From positions 1 through 13,788 of the forward strand of contig JAUXCL010000049.1 of assembly GCA_030618905.1 (NCBI GenBank): a DNA stretch of 13,788 nucleotides, in the 5' to 3' direction. Made by a program: the position numbers and the translations under genes. Positions 1 through 8,800 of the stretch are shown one piece after another. The notes beneath the pieces are model-generated. The model was given only the letters and a program-made list of their open reading frames with translations, was not told the DNA's origin and did not search any database. The stretch's first letter is position 1. The number at the start of each line of letters is the position of its first letter. Source of the stretch: Bacteroidales bacterium (lineage in GTDB: Bacteria; Bacteroidota; Bacteroidia; Bacteroidales; B18-G4).

Positions 1-826
1 CATTTCAACGATTGATCATGTAATTAGATTTCTAATGGATTCCGGAATTGACCGGAAAGGAAGCATTATTGGCATTGGAGGAGGGGTGGTCTGCGATATC
101 ACCGGATTCGCAGCATCCATATACCTGCGGGGAGTGAGTTTCGGCTTTTTGCCATCAACACTGCTGGCAATGTGTGATGCAGCCATCGGAGGTAAGAATG
201 GCGTGAATTTCCAATCAGCTAAAAATGTTATTGGGGTGATCAATCAGCCACAATTCATAGGATATCACTATCCATTCTTAGACACGCTGCCACAGGAAGA
301 GTATACTAATGGAATGGCTGAAGTGATCAAGCATGCTTTTTTAGATGGGCTTAAGTTTATTGATTACCTGAAGGAAAACTATGTATTGATCAAATCCAGG
401 GATATGCTTGTACTCGAAAAAATGATTACGTGGTCTCATCAGGTTAAAAGCAAGATTGTTGAAAAAGATGAGATGGAGCAAGGGGAGCGGAAAAAGTTAA
501 ACCTGGGCCATACCCTGGGTCATGCTATTGAAGTCAACAGTAATTTATCACATGGTCAAAGCGTCAGCATCGGAATGCACATGGCTGCTAAGATCGCTCA
601 CCAAAAGAAGCTTTGCGCTATTGAAACCTGCAGGATTATTGAGGAATTATGCAAGCTATTCGATTTACCTCTTGACTCCGGAATCTCTTCCAAACCCATT
701 ATGGACAGTATTGTTTATGATAAAAAAAGGAAATCCGGGGAGATTGATTTTGTTATCCCGATAGCTCCCGGAAAAGTAGAGATCCTGGCAATCCCTTTGG
801 AGGAACTGGAAGATCTTATAAAATGA
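1..826 (+). CDS. aroB: 3-dehydroquinate synthase, 5'-truncated by window edge
   Basis: This enzyme converts DAHP to 3-dehydroquinate in the cytoplasm, using NAD and a divalent metal (shikimate pathway step 2). The reading frame is open from base 2, so the true start lies to the left; the Met at 35 is internal. Counting from that Met, the NAD-binding GGGVVCD is at residues 15-21, the Arg of YLRG at 32, the Asp of CDAA at 48 and the active-site Lys of GGKNGVN at 54. The EVIK glutamate and lysine are at 96-99, LNLGHTLGH with two histidines is at 155-163, and HGQSV is at 173-177. The catalytic residues and metal ligands of the family are therefore present. Oddities against common family motifs are GGKN for GGKT and HGQ for HGE. 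Related sugar-phosphate cyclases (valiolone or inosose synthases) are alternatives, but the aroA-aroC neighbours favour AroB. Its stop overlaps the aroA start (ATGA, 823-826), which implies translational coupling. Confidence 0.95.
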   Translation, partial: ISTIDHVIRFLMDSGIDRKGSIIGIGGGVVCDITGFAASIYLRGVSFGFLPSTLLAMCDAAIGGKNGVNFQSAKNVIGVINQPQFIGYHYPFLDTLPQEEYTNGMAEVIKHAFLDGLKFIDYLKENYVLIKSRDMLVLEKMITWSHQVKSKIVEKDEMEQGERKKLNLGHTLGHAIEVNSNLSHGQSVSIGMHMAAKIAHQKKLCAIETCRIIEELCKLFDLPLDSGISSKPIMDSIVYDKKRKSGEIDFVIPIAPGKVEILAIPLEELEDLIK

Positions 827-2067
827 AAGTAATTGAGCCATACCGCTGTAGTGGCCACATCAATGCAATGTGTTCAAAAAGTTATCTGCAAAGGGCAATC
901 GCAATTGCTGGCCTGGCAGATTCCGAAACCTTATTGACCCATATCCGTTGGTCGGATGACAGTGAAGCAGCGCGGAATGCAGCCAAAAAACTGGGAGCAA
1001 CATTTAATGAAGAAGGAGATAAACTGCTCATCAAACCAGGAAAAATAAGGAATGCGGAAGATTTGACCATGGATGTCAATGAATCCGGATTATCATTGCG
1101 CATGTTTGCCTGTATTGCAGCATTGTTTGATTTTCCAATCGTCATTTCAGGTGCTGGATCGCTGCTCAACAGGCCCTTAGATTCTTTATTGGAAACCCTT
1201 CAGAAAACCGGAGTGGATGTCAAAAGCACTAATGGGAAGCTGCCATTGATGATCAAAGGCCCTTTGAATGGCGGTATTATCAATATTAATGGCTCCTTCA
1301 GTTCACAGGTCATCAGCGGCTTACTGATTGCCCTTCCTTTAATCAAAAACGATACTGTATTAGAGGTGACTGGCTTGACAAGCATTCCTTATGTAGTAAT
1401 GACACTGGATATCATTCGTCATTTTGGGGTGGAGATCAGGCATGAGCAGTTCAAGCGCTTTTATATCAAAGGAAATCAAAAGTACCAGGGACGGACTTAC
1501 CAGGTGGAAGGTGACTGGAGTGCTGCTGCAAATTTCCTCGTTGCTGCAGCTATTTCTGGTGAATTAACGGTAAGCGGTTTGAATCCTGTATCCAAACAGG
1601 CAGATGAAGCCATTCTCCTTGCTTTAGAAAGTTTTGGAGCTGAAATCAGATGGCAGAAGAAAAACATACTTGTTAAGCAAAAGGAGAAAAAGCCATTTCA
1701 ATTTGATGCAACACATTGTCCTGACCTTTTCCCTCCATTGGTAGTATTGGCTGCAGCTTGTTCAGGGACTTCCCGGATTCGGGGGACTCAAAGGTTATTA
1801 CACAAGGAAAGTAACCGGCTCTACACCCTGATTGATGTATTTCATAAGCTTGGAGTATCCCTGGCAGTTCAGGGTGACGACCTGTTGGTTCATGGAACAG
1901 GGAGTATCAAAGCTAATACGATCAGCAGCCACAATGATCACCGGATTGCCATGGCTGCCGCTGTTGCTGCCACTTTATCTGAAAAAGAGATCAAAATCAA
2001 GCAGGCAGAAGCCGTAAATAAGTCCTATCCTCTTTATTTTGAGGATTTAAAAACTTTAATGGAATAA
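823..2067 (+). CDS. aroA: 3-phosphoshikimate 1-carboxyvinyltransferase (EPSP synthase)
   Basis: It joins phosphoenolpyruvate to shikimate-3-phosphate to give EPSP, the sixth step of the shikimate pathway, in the cytoplasm. At 414 residues it is close to the usual 420-440. Recognisable family residues are S18-K19-S20 and R24 near the N-terminus (substrate and PEP lysine), R117 in the NRPL segment, and SSQ at 160-162. The EGD aspartate is at 231, the catalytic aspartate at D301 (PDLFP), HKESNR with E329 and R332 at 327-332, DHR at 372-374 and K400 in NKSYP. The PEP/glyphosate loop reads NESGLSLRM (86-94) where E. coli has NAGTAMRP, so Thr97 and Pro101 (E. coli numbering) are Leu90 and Met94; R93 is kept. 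The start ATG lies inside the aroB stop, and aroC follows after 10 bases, so the three genes form one operon. Confidence 0.96.
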   Translation: MKVIEPYRCSGHINAMCSKSYLQRAIAIAGLADSETLLTHIRWSDDSEAARNAAKKLGATFNEEGDKLLIKPGKIRNAEDLTMDVNESGLSLRMFACIAALFDFPIVISGAGSLLNRPLDSLLETLQKTGVDVKSTNGKLPLMIKGPLNGGIININGSFSSQVISGLLIALPLIKNDTVLEVTGLTSIPYVVMTLDIIRHFGVEIRHEQFKRFYIKGNQKYQGRTYQVEGDWSAAANFLVAAAISGELTVSGLNPVSKQADEAILLALESFGAEIRWQKKNILVKQKEKKPFQFDATHCPDLFPPLVVLAAACSGTSRIRGTQRLLHKESNRLYTLIDVFHKLGVSLAVQGDDLLVHGTGSIKANTISSHNDHRIAMAAAVAATLSEKEIKIKQAEAVNKSYPLYFEDLKTLME

Positions 2068-2077
2068 AATCAGAAAT

Positions 2078-3064
2078 ATGAACAGCTTTGGTAGAATATT
2101 CAGCTTAAGTATATATGGAGAATCGCATGGCAAGGCAATAGGAGTTGTTGTTGACGGCTGTCCGCCAGGGATCCCTTTGAAGGAAGAAGATTTTGCGACT
2201 GACCTGGACAGGAGGAAAAGTGGGGCGAAAGGAACTACTCCGAGGACTGAAGAAGACAAACCATTCATCATGAGTGGCGTATTCAATGGCATGACTACAG
2301 GTGCTCCAATACATGTTATGTTTCAAAACACCAATATGCGGTCACAGGATTACGATCAATTGAAAGACACTCCCAGGCCAGGGCATGCGGATTATGTCGC
2401 CCAATTAAAATACAAAGGCTTCAATGACCACAGGGGCGGAGGCCACTTCTCAGGCCGCCTGACACTCAGCCTGGTCGCGGCAGGCGTAGTAGCAAAAAAA
2501 ATTATCCCTAAAATTACCATTGAAGCCAGGCTCATCGAAGCCGGTGGGCAAACAAATATATCTGCAGCAGTAGATAAGGCCCTGGAAAGCGGTGATTCAG
2601 TCGGGGGTATTGTGGAATGCCGTGTCAATCACGTTCCTGCTGTTTTAGGAGAGCCTTTTTTTGATTCATTGGAATCTCAGCTGAGCCATATTTGTTTCTC
2701 AATACCGGCCATTAAAGGCATTGAATTCGGTTCCGGGTTTAAAGCTGCAGCGATGAAAGGCAGCGAACATAATGATGCCATCTTAGCTGATGGCACAACA
2801 AAAACAAACCATGCAGGAGGCATCAACGGAGGCATTTCCAATGGCAATGAGTTGGTTTTCCGGGTTGCTGTCAAACCCACTTCCAGCATCTCGAAGAGAC
2901 AGCAAACAGCTAATCTATCCAGTGGGGAAATGCTTGACCTGGAGATCAAGGGACGCCACGATGCATGTATTGCATTGAGAGCCCCTGTGGTGCTGGAAGC
3001 CGTAACAGCCATTGTCCTGGCAGATAATGTATTATTATCAAATCCAATAGTCCAAATATCGTAA
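2078..3064 (+). CDS. aroC: Chorismate synthase, short form
   Basis: It performs the 1,4-anti-elimination of phosphate from EPSP to make chorismate and needs reduced FMN. The signature GESHG is at 14-18 with catalytic H17, the second conserved histidine is H103 in RPGHADY, and GRHD near the C-terminus is at 292-295. At 328 residues it is shorter than typical enzymes (about 350-390). Relative to E. coli AroC, most of the loss is in the segment after the RGGG motif, where the stretch around E. coli NPFFCPDPD has no counterpart (here about residues 150-172). The FMN-site motif reads DHRGGGHFSGRLT (117-129) rather than the common DYRGGGRSSARET. I recall the HFSGRLT variant from clostridial-type enzymes, so it is probably functional rather than degenerate. 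There is no clear Shine-Dalgarno sequence; the AT-rich leader is typical of Bacteroidota. Confidence 0.95.
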   Translation: MNSFGRIFSLSIYGESHGKAIGVVVDGCPPGIPLKEEDFATDLDRRKSGAKGTTPRTEEDKPFIMSGVFNGMTTGAPIHVMFQNTNMRSQDYDQLKDTPRPGHADYVAQLKYKGFNDHRGGGHFSGRLTLSLVAAGVVAKKIIPKITIEARLIEAGGQTNISAAVDKALESGDSVGGIVECRVNHVPAVLGEPFFDSLESQLSHICFSIPAIKGIEFGSGFKAAAMKGSEHNDAILADGTTKTNHAGGINGGISNGNELVFRVAVKPTSSISKRQQTANLSSGEMLDLEIKGRHDACIALRAPVVLEAVTAIVLADNVLLSNPIVQIS

Positions 3065-3098
3065 ATCCTACATTGTAAAATGTAATTTGTAGATTTTT
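3063..3098 (+). terminator. Possible weak terminator after the aro operon
   Basis: Directly after the aroC stop, AAATcCTACA (3063-3072) can pair with TGTAGATTT (3088-3096) with one bulged C. Inside it is a second, mutually exclusive inverted repeat, TACATT (3069-3074) with AATGTA (3079-3084) around a 4-base loop. A T-rich run (TTTTTATATCTTTATTTTAT) follows. The stems are AT-rich and weak, so this may equally be an operator or leader element for aqpZ. Confidence 0.3.
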
Positions 3099-3134
3099 AT
3101 ATCTTTATTTTATATTAATCAAAACCTATAAATT

Positions 3135-3818
3135 ATGATCAAGAAATTTTCAGCAGAATTCATTGGCACTTTTTGGTTGGTGCTGGGTGGATGTGGCAGT
3201 GCTGTATTGGCTGCTACTTTCCCGGGAGTAGGCATCGGCTTTGTGGGCGTTTCCATGGCTTTTGGTCTAACAGTCTTAACGATTGTGTATGCATTAGGTC
3301 ACATATCCGGCGCTCATCTGAATCCGGCAGTTTCTGTTGGACTGTGGATGAGCGGCAGGTTTAATGCAAAAGAGCTATTACCTTACATAATTGCCCAGGT
3401 GCTCGGCGGTATAGCTGCTGCTGCTGTGCTGTATGTTATTGTTACCGGAAATGGCAGTGAAATTGGAAGTTTTGCCGCCAATGGATATGGTGATCATTCA
3501 CCTGGTGGCTACAGCCTGCTTGCTGCACTGGTTTGCGAAGTGGTGATGACATTCATGTTCCTGCTGATCATCATCGGAGCCACGGATGAAAGGGCACCCA
3601 AAGGATTTGCAGGGCTTGCCATCGGACTGGCACTTACCTTAATCCATTTGATCAGTATCCCTGTCACCAACACATCCGTAAATCCTGCAAGGAGTATTAG
3701 TCAGGCAATCTTTGTCGGAGACTGGGCATTGTCACAATTATGGTTATTCATTTTAGCTCCGCTTGTTGGTGCAGCGCTGGCAGGTATTGTCTATAAACTG
3801 GTATTTCAGAAAAATTAA
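3135..3818 (+). CDS. aqpZ: Aquaporin Z (AqpZ-type water channel)
   Basis: This is an inner-membrane MIP-family channel for rapid water flux. It has 227 residues (E. coli AqpZ has 231), with six predicted membrane helices and the two half-helix loops carrying NPA at 63-65 (HLNPAVS) and NPAR at 183-186 (TSVNPARS). The selectivity-filter residues match water-specific AqpZ: F43, H171, T180 and R186. A glycerol facilitator would usually have a smaller residue in place of the filter histidine and a longer loop E. Cys20 in GGCGSA is conserved with E. coli AqpZ. The gene has its own 70-base leader after aroC and convergent transcription with the carboxyltransferase gene, so it is probably a single-gene unit. 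The start ATG at 3135 sits in an AT-rich leader without a Shine-Dalgarno sequence. Confidence 0.96.
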   Translation: MIKKFSAEFIGTFWLVLGGCGSAVLAATFPGVGIGFVGVSMAFGLTVLTIVYALGHISGAHLNPAVSVGLWMSGRFNAKELLPYIIAQVLGGIAAAAVLYVIVTGNGSEIGSFAANGYGDHSPGGYSLLAALVCEVVMTFMFLLIIIGATDERAPKGFAGLAIGLALTLIHLISIPVTNTSVNPARSISQAIFVGDWALSQLWLFILAPLVGAALAGIVYKLVFQKN

Positions 3819-3832
3819 GTTTTCTGGTTTTT
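3807..3832 (+). terminator. Hairpin with T-tract at the 3' end of aqpZ
   Basis: CAGAAAA (3807-3813) pairs perfectly with TTTTCTG (3820-3826) around a 6-base loop, followed by GTTTTT (3827-3832). The hairpin contains the aqpZ stop codon in its loop. The T-tract is on the plus strand only, so it fits termination of aqpZ. On the minus strand the sequence after the stem is not T-rich, so it is unlikely to serve the convergent gene well. Confidence 0.5.
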
Positions 3833-3839
3833 GTCCAGG

Positions 3840-5720
3840 CTATTTGTTAGACCAGATTGGTTTTCTGAAATCCCTTATCCGGCCCTTGCTCAATCTTGCG
3901 CCTGGGAATTTCAAATCGTAGAAAACATCCACATAAAGTGAAAGGATTTCTTTCAACTCGTTCCGGTGGACGAGGTGTTGTATCTTGCCTGTATTAAAAA
4001 GACTATCCGTGAGGACAACATCCCTGTCGACCTGAACACCGGCACCGGTTACTACCCTGGGACCTGCGAATTCTACAAGGGATCCCTTTTCACCAATTAT
4101 GATATCACCCTGGGTAACATAACTTGCATATGCTCCTCCGGTAGTTGGGCCCGTGATAATTGACAGGTAAAGCAGACCTTCTTTCTTAAGATCGAGCAAA
4201 GCCATATTCATCTTGGCCATTTGCGCCAGTGACATCGGTCCTTCGTTCATCCTGGCGCCTCCTGAAGCACAGACAGAAATAAAGGGGTGCCGGTACTTCA
4301 CTGCAAAATCAACTGCCCGTTTAAATTTTTCGCCGAATACCGCACCAAATGATCCGCCAAAAAACTTAAGATCTGAGATGACAAGTACAACCTGCTTACC
4401 GTTGATCTGTGCTGTTCCCGTTACAAGGCCCTCTTTAGAGAATGTTTTTCCCTCCAGTTTCTCAAGGCTGGCTTTATATTTACCAAAATTATACCTTTCA
4501 CTGCCAACCAGTTTTTCGATGGTGAGGTCACTTTCTATTTCCTGGAATGTGTCCCTGTCGCATATCTTTTCTATCTGATCCTCGACACTAAGGTATGCCC
4601 CCTTCCCGCATTTGGGACAAGAATAGAAATTATCCAGGTATTGTTGCAATGGAATAAACCCACATCCACCGGCAACCCTGAAAAGATTCTTCTCGACATC
4701 CCATTCCTTTTCACATTCATAAATTTCAGTATCATCAATGCCTTCTTTTTCCAGGTATGCCTTGATCAAAAACATCCTGTGGAAATCTTCCCTTTCCACA
4801 TCAATAGTCTTAATATTGTCTGGCTTTTTGTGTTTGATTTTCCTTTTTGCCAGAGCATCCAGGGTATCCACAAATTCCCCGTAATTTAATACCTTACGTC
4901 TCCTCTCTTTTAAAATTTTGTCGATGGTTTTCTTCCTGATAATTTGCTTGCCGCTTTTATAAGTTACAACCCAGTCTTTTAAAGTATCAACTAATGATTC
5001 TTTGATGATATTTATGGTAAACGGATAATCGGTATGTGCACCTTTGGGTGGCTCAGGCAAGATTTCATCAATCATACCAATCTCTTTGAGATGCAACGCT
5101 CCTGGTCGCAAAACTTCCAGAGCATCCGGTAAGGTTTCTTCTAGTTTTTCCCCTGCAGCCAGACGTTTATGGAAAATAATCCGGCAACAGCTCTCCGGTG
5201 CGATGACCGAATAAAGTGCATTTTCCAGCATAAATCCTTTGTCGGCAACCTGAAGAGCCAATGCCCCACCACTCCCTCCTTCACCAATGACAAAGGATAC
5301 TGTTGGTATTTGGACACTGCAAAATCTGCTAATACAGTCAGAGATCAGAAAGGACTGACCATCAAGTTCAGATTCCATCCTGGAATCCCCCCCGTATGTA
5401 TCGATAAAAGAAACAACCGGGAGCTCCTTTTTCTCAGCCATATCAAGCATATCCAAAGCAAATCCATAACCTTTGGCAGTGATCATTCCAGTCGCCTGGC
5501 TATCTTTCCCTTTTTTAGGTTTTTCCTGAGCAAGGATAATGCAATTGATACCATTAACTATACCTTTCGCCGCAATCAAAGTGGGGTCCGGAGATTCATA
5601 ATAGGAAACCTTGTCAAAAACACCTTCAATTACTTCGGAGCTCCTGATTCTCTGCGGGTGTCTGATCAAATCATAACGTTCTTTATAGCTTTTCTGGGGG
5701 CTAATTTTTTCCTTTTTCAT
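3840..5720 (-). CDS. Fused acetyl-CoA carboxylase carboxyltransferase, alpha-beta (AccA-AccD) order
   Basis: It is expected to move the carboxyl group from carboxybiotin (on a separate biotin carrier) to acetyl-CoA, giving malonyl-CoA for fatty acid synthesis. Residues about 15-250 match AccA: RHPQR at 20-24, SFIDTYGGD at 104-112, and IGEGGSGGALA at 145-155 (oxyanion glycines). Residues about 345-605 match AccD: a zinc-ribbon remnant (C353, C368, C371), GGSFGAVFGEKF at 455-466, ASGGARM at 485-491, GPTTGGAYAS at 524-533 and FAGPRV at 551-556. A charged linker lies between. In E. coli AccA, RHPQR starts at residue 68; here it starts at 20, so the N-terminal helical extension is missing. The first zinc cysteine is replaced by A350. 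No biotin carboxylase or carrier gene is in the window. Another biotin-dependent acyl-CoA carboxylase or decarboxylase is possible, but the AccA-specific RHPQR favours acetyl-CoA carboxylase. Confidence 0.88.
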   Translation of the reverse strand: MKKEKISPQKSYKERYDLIRHPQRIRSSEVIEGVFDKVSYYESPDPTLIAAKGIVNGINCIILAQEKPKKGKDSQATGMITAKGYGFALDMLDMAEKKELPVVSFIDTYGGDSRMESELDGQSFLISDCISRFCSVQIPTVSFVIGEGGSGGALALQVADKGFMLENALYSVIAPESCCRIIFHKRLAAGEKLEETLPDALEVLRPGALHLKEIGMIDEILPEPPKGAHTDYPFTINIIKESLVDTLKDWVVTYKSGKQIIRKKTIDKILKERRRKVLNYGEFVDTLDALAKRKIKHKKPDNIKTIDVEREDFHRMFLIKAYLEKEGIDDTEIYECEKEWDVEKNLFRVAGGCGFIPLQQYLDNFYSCPKCGKGAYLSVEDQIEKICDRDTFQEIESDLTIEKLVGSERYNFGKYKASLEKLEGKTFSKEGLVTGTAQINGKQVVLVISDLKFFGGSFGAVFGEKFKRAVDFAVKYRHPFISVCASGGARMNEGPMSLAQMAKMNMALLDLKKEGLLYLSIITGPTTGGAYASYVTQGDIIIGEKGSLVEFAGPRVVTGAGVQVDRDVVLTDSLFNTGKIQHLVHRNELKEILSLYVDVFYDLKFPGARLSKGRIRDFRKPIWSNK

Positions 5721-5758
5721 GTGGATCGATACTGGATTTATTAAATTTATTAGACTTT

Positions 5759-5790
5759 CAAAGTAAAGAACAATGACAAATTTAAATCAA
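5759..5790 (-). promoter_or_regulatory. Candidate Bacteroidota-type promoter for the carboxyltransferase gene
   Basis: Read on the minus strand, TTG (5790-5788) is followed after 21 bases by TTACTTTG (5766-5759), a 7-of-8 match to the TAnnTTTG -7 element of Bacteroidota sigma-ABfA promoters, whose upstream box is TTTG/TTG. This would give a leader of roughly 30 bases before the ATG at 5720. The rest of the 144-base gap (5721-5864) is AT-rich. Just after the kinase stop it has a small AATGG/CCATT repeat (5849-5863) and then, about 12 bases further, a run of eight Ts on the minus strand, which is at best a poor terminator. Confidence 0.3.
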
Positions 5791-5864
5791 TTATAGGAAA
5801 TTTTTAGTTTAGCAGCAGCAAGATAGTAAAAAAAATATGAAAGGGAATAATGGGTGGACCATTC

Positions 5865-8800
5865 TCAGGATAGTTGCCTTGATATAGCCTCCATCAGCTC
5901 TTCTTCGGCGATGGGTTTGGCAATGTAATCATCACAACCAGAATTCAGGAATTTCTCTTTTTCTTCGGCTTTTGCAAAAGCGGTTACGGCAATAATCGGC
6001 AAATTCTTCCTGAACTTCTTGATGGCCACTGCTGCAGATAATCCATCCAGTTTCGGCATACTGATATCCATCAGGATCAGGTCGATTTTATCATTATCCT
6101 GACAGGTATCAATGGCTTCCTGCCCATCTTTCACCCATACGATCTTTGCTGCTGTACTTTCTAATAATTCCTTAACCAGCTCGAAGTTGGAATCCACATC
6201 TTCTGCCACCATGATGTGCTTATCTTTCCAATTCCACTGTTCAGGCACTTTCACCTGGTCCGGTTTTTCTTCTGCAGAGGCCAGCAATTTATCGGCCTGC
6301 TTATAAGGAATGGTAAAATAAAAGGTAGTTCCCTTTCCTTCCTCAGACTCAAGCCAAATTTTTCCACCTATCATTACCACCAGGTTTCTGCAAATGGTCA
6401 ACCCCAGTCCCGTACCACCATATTTTCTCGTATAACTCTCCTCTACCTGCCGGAAACGCTCAAAGATAAACTCTTGCTTATGAACTGGTATCCCAATCCC
6501 CGTGTCCTTAACATAGAACAGTATTTCATCTTCTTCGATTTTATAGCCGAATTCTATATAGCCTTTATCGACAAATTTAATGGCATTAGAAAGCAGGTTA
6601 GATAAGATTTGTCTGATGCGATAAGGGTCTGTTTTCACCCTGAAATCATCACCAGGTTCACCTTTTTTAAGGATGAGGTCAATATCTTTCTTTCCATGCT
6701 TACCCTTCATCTCTTCTGTTGCCGTTAAGATCTCATCCATGATCTTATTGATCGGAATGTTTTCTTCTTCGATTTTAATCTCTCCTACTTCTATCCTTGC
6801 AGTATCAATAATATCATCAATGATCTTGAGAAGTGATGCTGAATTATTTCGAATAATCGCTACATACTCACTCTTTTTACGTTGGCTCAGATCCGGCTTA
6901 AGCAGGAGATTTGAAAAACCAACAATCGCATTCATCGGGGTCCTGATCTCATGCGACATGTTAGTAAGGAATGAGGTTTTCAGGCGGTCTGATTCCTCCG
7001 CTTTCTCCTTGGAAGTTTTAAGTTTTTCTTCGGTAGATTTTCTTTCAATCATGATGCCAATCTGATCAGCAATAAATTCCAGCACCTTGATGTCGTTCCT
7101 GTTAAAGGCATCCTCATTCTCATAACTCTGTACAACAAAGGCTCCGATAATTTCCCCCTCAGAACGTAGGGGTACACCTAACCAAGCCTTGCACATGGTC
7201 CCTATAGCATCCACATCTCCATTTTGCACCAATTGTTCAATATCATCACCCCGCAATAGCATCATTTGCTTTTTTCTGATGACATAGGATGTTAAGGTTT
7301 TACCCTCGGGGAAGTCCTCAAAATGATCTCTTTCATCTACAAAAAATGGTAATGAGAGCCGGTCCTTCTCTTTATCATACAAAGCGATGAAAAAGTTTCT
7401 GAGGTCCAGGATCCTGGAAACTTCCTGCTGGATAACCCATAAAAGGTCTTTAAGCAAAATGGTTGTATTGGCGGCCCTGGCTATCTTAAACAGAACCCGT
7501 TGAATCTTCTCTGCCTGATTCCTTTCCAGGATCTCGTCCTCCAGATTTTTCGTCCTTTCCTTGACACGCTTCTCCAACTCATTATTCAACTTACGCAAGT
7601 CCTGATTGATACGATTGATCTGAATATTCTTATCCGTAAGCATCTTATTTGCTTTCTTACGGATGGTGTAGCGGTTATAAAACAGGAAAATCAGAATAAA
7701 GACCAGGAACAAGATCACTGCAAACAGGTTTCTGATATTTCTTGCCCGGCTGAGCTTCTGTGCTTGCAGGCTATTATTTACCTCCAGCAACTCCTTCAGC
7801 AATTTATTTTCTTTTTCCTTTTCCTCTGTTTCGTATTTAATCCTCAACTCTGCAATCTTATCTTTACTCTGCTTGGAAAAGATACTGTCCTTTAGAATAC
7901 TATATGCTTTGTAATATTCGAGTGCTCCAAGATAGTCCAGGTTATCATAATAAAGCTGATATAGCGAGTAATAACCATCACTGAGTAAGCTTTGCGCGTG
8001 TATCCTGTTTGCAAGGATAATCCCATCCTGCAGGTAAATATTGGCACTATCCCGGACTTTCAATTCCAGGAATACATCCCCGATATTCAGCAGTGTACTG
8101 GCATATTCGTATGTGTTCTCAGCTGCATCTGAATAGATTAGTGATTTACGGAAATATTCAAGTGCCATGGAGTAATCACCTTTAGCCCTATAAATGGAAC
8201 CTACATTATTATATGCACCTGCCAGGCGCCATGGTTGCCCCAACTCCTCACGCAGATCCAGCGCTTCCAGAAAATATGCAAGAGCCGTATCCAATCTCCC
8301 CATCTGCTTGTAAATGATACCAATATTATTCAGGGAGCCTGCAATACCAACAATCAGACCGAGGTCTCTCCTGATCTCCAAAGCCCTTAACTGGTAATTA
8401 AGCGCTTTAATAAAGTTCCCCTGCACACCATAAATGATTCCAATATTATTAAAGGTATTGTGGTTTTCCTGTTCATCATATGAAAGGGATTGCAACTGGT
8501 ATTCAAGTGCTTTATCAAGATCTCCCAACTTCCAATAAATCAACCCGAGCGTATTGAAGGATTCAGATACGCCTGTACTGTCCTTGAATTGTTCGCTATT
8601 GGCGAGGGATTGCCTGGCAAAATCAAGGGAATTACTGTAATCTCCAACTTTATAATATACATAGGAGATCTGGATTAAAACATCGATGATATTTTCATAA
8701 TCATAGGTTCCCTGATACAACACCAGTGCCTTCTCATAATTAAAAACAGCCAATTCATTGGCATTTAATAAATTATATGCATTCCCTATGTTCTTGTACG

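Noticed and set aside
2677..3012. 111-codon minus-strand open frame opposite aroC
   Set aside because: It overlaps conserved chorismate synthase motifs, including GRHD, and has no family resemblance.
3083..3107. TTTG ... TAtcTTTa boxes as an aqpZ promoter
   Set aside because: The boxes (3086-3089 and 3100-3107) are only 10 bases apart, whereas Bacteroidota promoters need about 19-21.
5169..5744. 191-codon plus-strand open frame opposite the AccA half
   Set aside because: It lies antisense to a strongly conserved gene, its translation has no recognisable domain, and its composition is that of a shadow frame.
5810..5820. AGCAGCAGCA triplet repeat in the gap after the TPR kinase
   Set aside because: Three units only; this is expected by chance and not a functional repeat.
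6673..7895. Plus-strand open frames of about 130 codons opposite the TPR kinase
   Set aside because: They are antisense to conserved HisKA, GAF and coiled-coil coding sequence. The hydrophobic look comes from reversed codons.
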